Assembly (NCBI GenBank): GCA_033239125.1
Contig: BSWB01000004.1
Span: 33,539,501 to 33,603,500 of the forward strand
Source: Fagopyrum homotropicum
Taxonomy: Eukaryota; Streptophyta; Magnoliopsida; Caryophyllales; Polygonaceae
Length of the DNA stretch: 64,000 nucleotides
Direction of reading: 5' to 3'
Made by a program: the position numbers and the translations under genes. The first letter of the stretch is position 1. Every line of letters begins with the position of its first letter. The notes under the pieces were generated by a model. It had not been told where the DNA came from, ran no database searches, and saw nothing but the letters and a program-made list of their open reading frames with translations. Of the stretch, positions 56,567 through 64,000 are shown piece after piece.

Positions 56567-59304
56567 TGTAACACCCCGAATTCTCAGACTCGGGACATTA
56601 CTGGTTAGGACCTCACAATGGGTCCCTTCCTCAGTTGGACAACAATATTACTAGGATCTTGCAACAAGACACAAATAAGAAAAACCGAAATTTATAAAGA
56701 TGTATTTTTAAGAGGATGAATGCAACAAGGTCTAACAGCCTATAGTACTTAAACAAAGGAAAAAGACTAACTGTCTTAACAAAAGGAAAGAACGACAAGC
56801 AACAACTCAAACCCCCACTCTAAGGAGTACGGAGACCCGGCTGACCACTACTTCCGGATCACTCAACTGCTGCTCTAACCTGCGGTAAATCTAAAAACAC
56901 AACAAAACAATCATTAGCTAGTTATCTAAACATTAGGAGAATAATAATAGCACACACACACATAAGATACTTAATTTGTGACACTCATCATGCTCTCAAA
57001 CAATCCATTTATTATCTTTGCTTAGGTGATTCACTCTTACTAATGATACTTAATTTGTGACACGAGGGATTCTCAAACCTCGCCTCCGCCCCCGTGTACC
57101 CATCAGGAGTGGATCCGATGCATCTCACCGTGTACCTGTATGGTCTGGGTATAGAGAACCTCCCAGTCTCTTGGCAGAGCTGGGTAGTGATGTCACGGCC
57201 CGTTATACATACACTTGGGCCTTAACACATAATAACGACGGTCGTCCTAACAAGTTGTTACTATAACACACATGGTACACACACCACTATTATCACTCAA
57301 CTAATATTCAGAAACCAGCTAAGTAAGTTGCAAGGACTTACCTGAATCAAATCACAACTCTCAATTTCTCAACTCGGTCCGCAACCGTAGAATTCCAACG
57401 CCTGTCACACAAGGCACGTGGATCAATAATGTATCCCACTTTCTTAGAAGTCTCCAACTCCTAAAATATATAATCGATCATACAGAAATTACCAAAATAC
57501 CCTTGTACGGGTAAAATGACCATTTTACCCCTGGTCCCGAAACTCTATGAAATTCTATAACAAGGTTCCAAACTATTCTTTAGAACTTGAAAACACACTC
57601 TCACTCTAGAAAGGAAGTTTGTTAAAGTTTTAGAAGAGTTAAACACATTCTTGACTTTGATAAAAAGTCGCTAAGGTCCAACTTTGGCTTAAGATATGAG
57701 GCTCGGATAAAAGTATTAAATTCCGAACTAAAACTCTAGATCCTCTATGATATGCATACTAAACATAGGGGAAAGGATCTCTCAACAATACTCAACCATA
57801 ACTCCTACATAATTCTCTAAAGTTGGAATAAAAGCTAGAATTTCTATACTTAGTCAAATTTTCTTCTACTGTAAAAACAGCCCAACTGCTCCACTTTGGA
57901 ACCTTATAGATTCTAATCCGACCGTTAACTCGTTCCCAAATTTTAACACAATAAACTACATATATCTACCTAAAACATATCAAAAATTCAACGGTGGATG
58001 TTCGTTCTAAGGTGTCGAAACTAGCTCCTAAAGTGAGCAGGTTAAGGTTGGAAAACAAAGCATGCAGAAGGTCTCAACTTCGATTCTCCCTGTCAACATA
58101 AATCACCATTAAATCTATCCAGAGGTCCCTAGTTCGAGTCTCACTGGACACTAAAATCTGTATACCCTAATCCCCACATCCTAGGTTCGATTCCTATGGA
58201 GGTCACTACACAAACTTCAACTATTTCATCTATAGTAGCAAGGGAGATCTGATCTCTTACCGGCTGGGGTCGAGGCTTGGCTCGGCTTCACTGTTGCAGT
58301 GATTGGAAGACTCAACCCTGTCTCACTGTTGTCATAGATTGGCCGAGATTGAAGTTTGTCCGGGCACAGAGAAAGAGATGCGTGAGTCCTCATGATCTGT
58401 ATATTAAGAAGATGAAGATAGGAAGGTAGATAGGTCCTTACCCCGATGGACAGAGGAAGATCGAGTCTCGTTCGATCCAGGAAGTGGGAAGTGCTTGGCG
58501 CTAAAGAGGGTTGTATGGGAGGGTTGGCCACTCCTTAGTTTTCACGCCGTTTGTAGGTGCGGGAGGGCTTCGCTTAGCCTGGTTGTCGACATCAAAAGAG
58601 GTTGATAGGAGCGCTGGAAGACAGATTGCAGATAGAGGGAGAGGGAGAAGCAAAAGGATTCACCTGCTCAAAAAGCGTCATGTGTAGAAGGATGGGTGAG
58701 GCGTCGGTCTAGGCGGTCTGTAGAGACTGTCCTCGTTCAGCAGCAAGGTGACTCAGAAGAGAAGGCCGAAGAATGCATCCAGAAGGGAGGAGGCAGGTGT
58801 AACGGCTGGAAGAGGGAGGGCAGCAGATCCGTAGTCGTGAAGGCGTAGCTCAGCGTGATCTGCGGCTGTTACGTTGGAGATCTTCCAGCTCAGCACACGT
58901 ATGGAGTAGCAGCCATCCTTTGTTGGGCCGGCCATCAACAAGGCAGGGAAGAGAGATATGGGCTGAGACAAACATGGGCCAAACAAAAAGAAAAGAAAAG
59001 AGGGGTGGGTTGAAGGTTTTAAAGACCTTGTCAACAATTGTCATGGCTTCGTCTTAAACTCGTCAAATGTCGTCATGGTATCGTCTTGGTCTCGTCAAAA
59101 GGACGTTATGACACTGTCAAGGACATGTCATGATATAAACTAGGGTCATGATAAAAAAAATTCTATCATTTTATGTGTAGTGAGGTTACATAAAATGATA
59201 AAGTTTTGAGATAGTGTGTACGACTAGGTAGACAGAGGAAGATCAACGGATCAAAAACCGGTTTGTTACAGAATTAAAAGGAATAAAATTTTCTGGATAT
59301 TACA
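56567..59304 (-). mobile_element. Solo LTR D (2738 bp) with target-site duplication
   Basis: Ends TGTAACACCCCG and GGATATTACA, flanked on both sides by CCAAC (56562-56566, 59305-59309). No internal region, primer site or coding domain lies inside, so it is a single LTR left by recombination between two LTRs. The minus orientation follows from comparison with C. It contains the palindrome at 57321-57343 and three B-box-like motifs at 58077, 58131 and 58184. Confidence 0.88.
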
Positions 59305-59845
59305 CCAACGAGTCCATATCGACGTCCATAGATCGTCTTCCGTCTTTTGACGGCACGTGAGTACCCTCTCCCCCGAGCTTATGATATTACTCGATTTATT
59401 ATGTTTAGTATTAGTATCAGGCTAGGTTGGATAATCTAGCATAACTTAGAGTGAATGTCAAGTAGTGGCTTTGGACATTAGGTGAGTTTTGAAGATTTAT
59501 GATCGTTATAAGGCTTGAGGTGTCATGTTATCTTGTGAGGATTGTAGGGCGTTGAGTATTTGGGTTGATCTTGTGAGCTTATGAGGGTTGAGATTATGGT
59601 TGTATGATCTTGTTGAGATTGTGGAGACTAGGACGAGAGTATCCTAGCATGTGTTGTGATGGTTACGACCTTGTGAGATCGTGAGGAATAGGAGTCGTTA
59701 TCCTATCATGGTTATGGTTTATGATCTTGCGAGATCATTGGGACTAGAATTCTAAGGGCTTCTAGCATGTGACAGAGATGTTAATTGTGTGCCTTGTTTT
59801 GACCAGACGTTGAGTGCCTTCCTACGGGAAGTTGAGAGCGGTGGT
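59305..59845 (+). repeat. Gypsy-like LTR E, right part
   Basis: Continuation of E after the CCAAC duplication. It has repeated GATCTTGTGAG/ATCTTGCGAGATC phrases. It is cut at 59846 by the LTR of Athila copy 3. No gene. Confidence 0.55.
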
Positions 59846-61601
59846 TGTTCGCCCCTAAAGGTGTGTGCAAATAAGCTTTAAATTTATAAAACTAGAATCA
59901 AGCAGCGAACCCGCAGTGTACGGATCGATATAGTTAAGCAAGAATTCCAGAGTATCGAACACATGGATTTGGGGGGAACGAACTCGATTGCAGGTTATCA
60001 AGCAAGTAAATATGGGAGTTTTGCAAATTATTGGAAAAACAACAATCCTAAAGATCCAAGTATCCAGCTGTGGCAATCGATTCAAGATATACTTAATGAT
60101 ATAAAGACAGAGTTGAGATATGCAAAGGCATACTAATGTAAGGTAATCGTACGGTGAAGTTCCAAAAACCTTATATAACTCACCTACAAGGCACTCTCTA
60201 TACAGGTTGTTGAGACTCAATATAGAAAGATTCTAGAGATGAGAATTAGTGTCAAATACCCAAACTTATAACCCAAGGATCAAGACTAACTTAACCGATT
60301 GAGGTTGTGACACTCACAATCGAGGTAGAGGTTGTTGAGGCTTCACTACCACCTAGAAAAGACAAGTCTAAACTAAGCTAAAGCCAATCTTTAACTTTAG
60401 ATTAAAGTAAAAGCAGGTTCGTAGACTTAAGGGAAATCACGGTTAGTTCTTGAGGTTCCACGGCCGTGGACTCAAGAACAGCCCGTAATTTAGGGTTGTC
60501 GGCGATAATTCTCTAACTCCCAGGGTCTAATCTGTTTGCGATCGATCTATCATCATCTAAGCCACAAATATCAACCCTTCACCTTAGAATTGTTAAGGGT
60601 TTTTAGCCAATAACAGTCATGTTGATATCAATTCAAGAATTAAAAGATAAAAAGATGAAAACTTTCAAGAACTTTCAATAATCTTTAATTCAATCTCAAA
60701 TCACAAAGAGAACAAGTAATGTCAAAAGATTCAAAGTCAAACAAACAATCACCACCTTAGGAAGGAAGAGAAAACGGGATGTCAATCCGTTTTCCAAATC
60801 AAACCTAAACAAGAAGAGAGAGCTTCTTGCAAAATCTTCCAAGAACTACGATCTTCCGCAAATCCGGAGATCTCAACAGCAATCTCCACCAAAAGTGCGA
60901 GATTAGAGGAATTCCAAACACGAACTTCGATCTCTTCAAAGAGATGTCAATTGCTTCCCAGCAAGCTAAGCAAAGCGTCTTCGTGTCTAACCGGCAATGA
61001 ATGAGGGTAAACGGGGTAGCCAAGGTGACGGAATCTTGCTTCGTCCGTCTTTTTATAGCGTAGGGCAAATGTCGGCCCGGCCCAATCTTTAAAAGATCGT
61101 GGCTTCAAAGTAGCGAAAAGATTCGCCAAGATCACGGTCGTGGAAGTGTTCCACGACCATAATTTAGAGCGTGGAAACAAATACGGTTTGCAACATATGT
61201 TCCACGGCCGTGTAATCCCCTGGAATGAACATGAATTTTTGACTCCAATTCCACGGCCGTAATTCTGAACGTGGTTTGTGATACGGCCGTATTTTAGGGC
61301 GTAATTTAGGGCAAGAACGTGATTCTTCCCTAAACTCGTGCATTCCTCGAGCTAAGACTCCAAATTGCTTCCAAAGAATGTCCTCAATCCATGGACATAT
61401 CAACTCAACTCTCCTTTGCTCGTTTCCGTTTGGGAATAGCTCCAAATCACCTATAATCAACATAGAACTAGTGTAGACATCTATATCGACAATATAGGTA
61501 ATACTAGCTCACATATGCATAAAGTTCAATCAAAGACTATCAATAAGAATCAAATACGTTTAGAAAACGTGCCTAAAATATCACAATATTTCATGCTAAC
61601 A
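59846..61601 (-). repeat. 3' LTR of Athila copy 3 (1756 bp)
   Basis: Read on the minus strand it starts TGTTAGCATG at 61601, directly after the polypurine-like GTTAAGTATGGGGTTATT, and ends GGGGCGAACA at 59846. It contains a palindrome of about 58 bases at 60434-60491, centred on CCACGGCCGTGG, and further CCACGGCCGT motifs at 61120-61320. Confidence 0.85.
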
Positions 61602-62948
61602 AATAACCCCATACTTAACACTTGCTTGTCCCTAAGCAAGGTATTTCAAAAAGCTTCAAACAAGAGTTAGGATGAAATATGTGTACCTTCTTTTGGATGA
61701 ATGTGACTTCTAAAGAATAGATCATTCTCAAACCTTGCTTCAATCGTTTTTCAAACTTTCACACACTTAATCAAAGAGTAAAAGGTAAAGAAAATTCATG
61801 AATCAACTCAACTTCTAAACAAGCATTATAACCTTCAAACATTAACAAAATCAATCACAAGAAACTTCAATTTAGATCACCAAGTCATATAACATTCTTT
61901 TGATCTTAAGGACTTCCAAAGAAAAGGTCTAGAATATGGAAGGGAGGGGAAAACTTTAAGGGAAAGTGGTGTAAAAAATCTGGGAAAGTGGACAACTACC
62001 TTCTTCTTCTTATGCGGTTACAACACTTCAACTTAGAGCTTCGCTCTCTTCTTTTCACTTTTCGACTTTACTTTTGGAGTTATGGATAGAGGTGCACAAA
62101 AACCGAAGCCTAGGAGATCGGCGTTTCTCAAATTTTTCAAGAGATGCCTCAAACCCTTAGCGCACATACCATAATCCGCTAGGAATATCGCTCAATCCGA
62201 CTTTGGCAAGACACAAACACCCGGCTATGTGAATGGTGCCGAGTTACTCATCGTCATGATTGACTTCCCCAAACCTATAATTTCTTTCTATTTAATTGAT
62301 TGCAAATAATTGCTCTCATGGCCCTCCCACATCAAACATGCCTTTTTCTCATTCACTTCTCCAAATTCCCGGATAGGTAAGGGAGGCTAATATTTCAATG
62401 AGGGGCTAGATGATCAAAGAAAGAAGAAAGAAAGTATTGAATTGCCTTAATCATTTCAATAAGAAGTATAGGAACTTATAACGTGATTTCAACTTCAATT
62501 TTCTAGCATGATTTAGGTAACATTCTCACATTATAAAACTTGCAAAAGAGGTAAAATTCATTCATTCAAATTCTTTTCAATTCACAATCCTTTTAAGCAT
62601 GCAATTGTCATCAAACTCAATTCACAAGTAGTGATTATCATGGAAATCATCTCAATTCATTAGAAGCACAAAATTTTCAAAATTTTTCAATTTTTATGGG
62701 TTTTTCAAGTCATTTTTCATGCAATGCAATAAGGAAACGTGTAACACATAATGAAGATGCAACGATAGTCTCGAATGAAAGCAAACATAGAGAGTAGAGT
62801 TATTACAAACTTTTAGTACATCCCACCCCATACTTAGGACGAACATTGTCCCTAATGTTCAAAAGAAAGAACAAAATAAAGAAAAGTAAAAAAAAGAAAC
62901 TCACAAGTGGTGGCGGGAATGTCTAAAACAACGATCATGCATCAATCA
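61602..62948 (-). other. 3' non-coding region of Athila copy 3
   Basis: No gene. The PPT-like TAAGTATGGGGT occurs twice, near 62825-62836 and beside the LTR (61605-61618), the same arrangement as in copy 1. Confidence 0.7.
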
Positions 62949-64000
62949 CTACGGCGCCGGCGGAGGTGGAAATGGAGAGAAACTCGGATCATAGAACCGC
63001 CCAAACTGCTGGAGGTAGACGTCCCTCATCATGTGGTCAAGGTCGTCTAAGCGTCCGTCTCTAGCATCCGCCCGGATCTCTAGCGCTCCAACTCTCTCCG
63101 AAAGTCCGGTAGCCCAATCCGGCATCTGCTCGTACCATCCCGGGGCGTGACTGTACCATGATGGAGCATCGGATGGTGCTGGTGCTGGTGGCGGTGGTGG
63201 TGCTGCTGGCTGCGCCGTGGACCAAGGAGGGGATGTGTCATACCAAGTGGGAGGTGTAGTCATCCACGTGGGCCTCTCACTCACGCTAGCGCGGCGAGAT
63301 GACGAGCCTGAAGCTCTAGCTGGACGTGGAGAGCGCCTAGGTACATCCGGGGCCGCCTCCGGCTGATCCGGAAACGTGCCAAACTCCTGCTCCGCTCCTC
63401 CACCACTCTCGTACTGACCTCCCATGTCCTCCTCCTCCACAACCGGTGGTGGAACGTAAGGGGGAGCCACTAGCCTGTTCGCATGCATCGCAGCGAACGT
63501 CTCCTTCCAATTGTGGCGTCCCGCCACAATGGAATACTCCGGCAGCCACTCAATCCCCCTACCCGTCCTGGTCTCCCAAGTCATGCCCGCATAAGGCGGA
63601 CCTCCATGTGTGGGGAAGATGAGTCCCCTAACCATAAAAGCATGTAGCCCTAAGGGAACCGCCGGTATACGGGTGCAAGCGGAAAAATCTACACCAAACG
63701 TCCTAGCAATGTGGGTCACTATCCCACCATATCCAATGTTCCCCTTCTTCTTGTTCTTGAGTTTACTCATCGTAGCCGCCAAAAGAGTGGCACAATCTGC
63801 ACGGCGACCGTATAGCATACTATAGAGCAAGAATAGCTCATCCGTCTTGATCTTTTGGGGCGTCTCCGTCCTAGGAAAGAGACACTCCGAAAGAATGCGG
63901 TGTGCTATCTTCAAGGCTAGATGGTACATCAATCTAGCCTTGGTATCGGCGGGTTGCCAACGGTCCTCGTCGGCGTAAATCATAGCTACTTCCTCCCAAA
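62949..64000 (-). CDS. Athila env-position (third) reading frame, runs off the window
   Basis: The frame stays open to the window edge upstream of the ATG at 63983, so the start is probably outside. Residues 50-120 (DELFLLYSMLYGR, GNIGYGGIVTHIARTFG) match the plant-transposon domain found in the third frame of Athila-like elements. The rest is Pro/Ser-rich (about 180-290), with a C-terminal heptad-like LSERVGALEIRADARDGRLD that may form a coiled coil. No signal peptide or membrane segment is visible in the part seen, so an envelope function is not supported here. It lies where env would be, between pol and the polypurine tract. Confidence 0.75.
   Translation of the reverse strand, partial: WEEVAMIYADEDRWQPADTKARLMYHLALKIAHRILSECLFPRTETPQKIKTDELFLLYSMLYGRRADCATLLAATMSKLKNKKKGNIGYGGIVTHIARTFGVDFSACTRIPAVPLGLHAFMVRGLIFPTHGGPPYAGMTWETRTGRGIEWLPEYSIVAGRHNWKETFAAMHANRLVAPPYVPPPVVEEEDMGGQYESGGGAEQEFGTFPDQPEAAPDVPRRSPRPARASGSSSRRASVSERPTWMTTPPTWYDTSPPWSTAQPAAPPPPPAPAPSDAPSWYSHAPGWYEQMPDWATGLSERVGALEIRADARDGRLDDLDHMMRDVYLQQFGRFYDPSFSPFPPPPAP

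Larger units (their letters stand above)
59846..64000 (-). mobile_element. Athila-type element copy 3 (3' portion; rest beyond window)
   Basis: Minus-strand order from the right edge: env-position reading frame, non-coding region with TAAGTATGGGGT, and 3' LTR. The LTR shares the CGCAGTGTACGG block and AATAAGCTTTAAATTTATA with copies 1 and 2 but is clearly diverged, so it is a related subfamily. It interrupts LTR E. Confidence 0.88.

Noticed and set aside
58840..58860. CGTAGCTCAGCGTGATC, resembling a tRNA A-box
   Set aside because: No cloverleaf, anticodon stem or B-box at the required spacing; not a tRNA gene.

Overview
The window is plant nuclear DNA, most likely from a eudicot. It holds two ordinary host genes with short spliceosomal introns: a translation elongation factor 1-beta gene and a PP2C-type protein phosphatase gene. 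Nearly everything else is nested LTR retrotransposons (Ty3/gypsy Athila type, other long gypsy-like LTRs, Ty1/copia) and hAT-like DNA elements. No bacterial, organellar or viral genome features and no CRISPR array were seen. The species cannot be named from the sequence alone.

Layout. 1-9818 is a young Athila-type element on the + strand, with its 5' LTR cut by the window edge. 9819-11719 is the leader, primer site and LTR of a second Athila copy in the opposite orientation, so two 1.8-kb LTRs face each other as an inverted repeat. 11720-13060 is a broken copia pol. 13061-15200 is non-coding and contains a GC-rich minisatellite beside a TATA box, probably LTR-derived. 15219-17240 is the EF1-beta gene with a tandemly duplicated promoter. 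17554-21740 is a decayed copia element (+). 24781-35900 is a nearly intact copia element (-) bounded by 5-bp target duplications (ATTGT). Its 5' LTR carries a 3.7-kb non-autonomous hAT element with 8-bp target duplications (ACCCGGAC), which itself holds a large foldback. 36854-40937 is a copia element (-) whose integrase core is deleted. 40948-41705 is a short hAT-like element next to another copia RNase H fragment.

42659-45050 is the PP2C gene (-), seven coding exons plus a 5'UTR intron, with one probable GC-AG intron. 45311-47287 is featureless spacer. 47288-52626 and 54816-59845 hold related long gypsy-like LTRs, including a 2.74-kb solo LTR (56567-59304) with target duplications (CCAAC), inserted into an older LTR. 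59846-64000 is the 3' end of a third Athila-type element (-) that still has the third, env-position open reading frame missing from the first copy.

How it works together. Only the two host genes look functional as cellular genes. The retroelement reading frames are largely recognisable but almost all carry stops, frameshifts or deletions. The least expected structures are the facing Athila LTRs, which would give a long hairpin RNA if read through; a CCACGGCCGTGG-centred palindrome recurring in every Athila LTR and in the gag-pol linker; the duplicated EF1-beta promoter; a stop codon split by an intron; and LTRs carrying triplicate tRNA B-box-like motifs and a conserved short palindrome.
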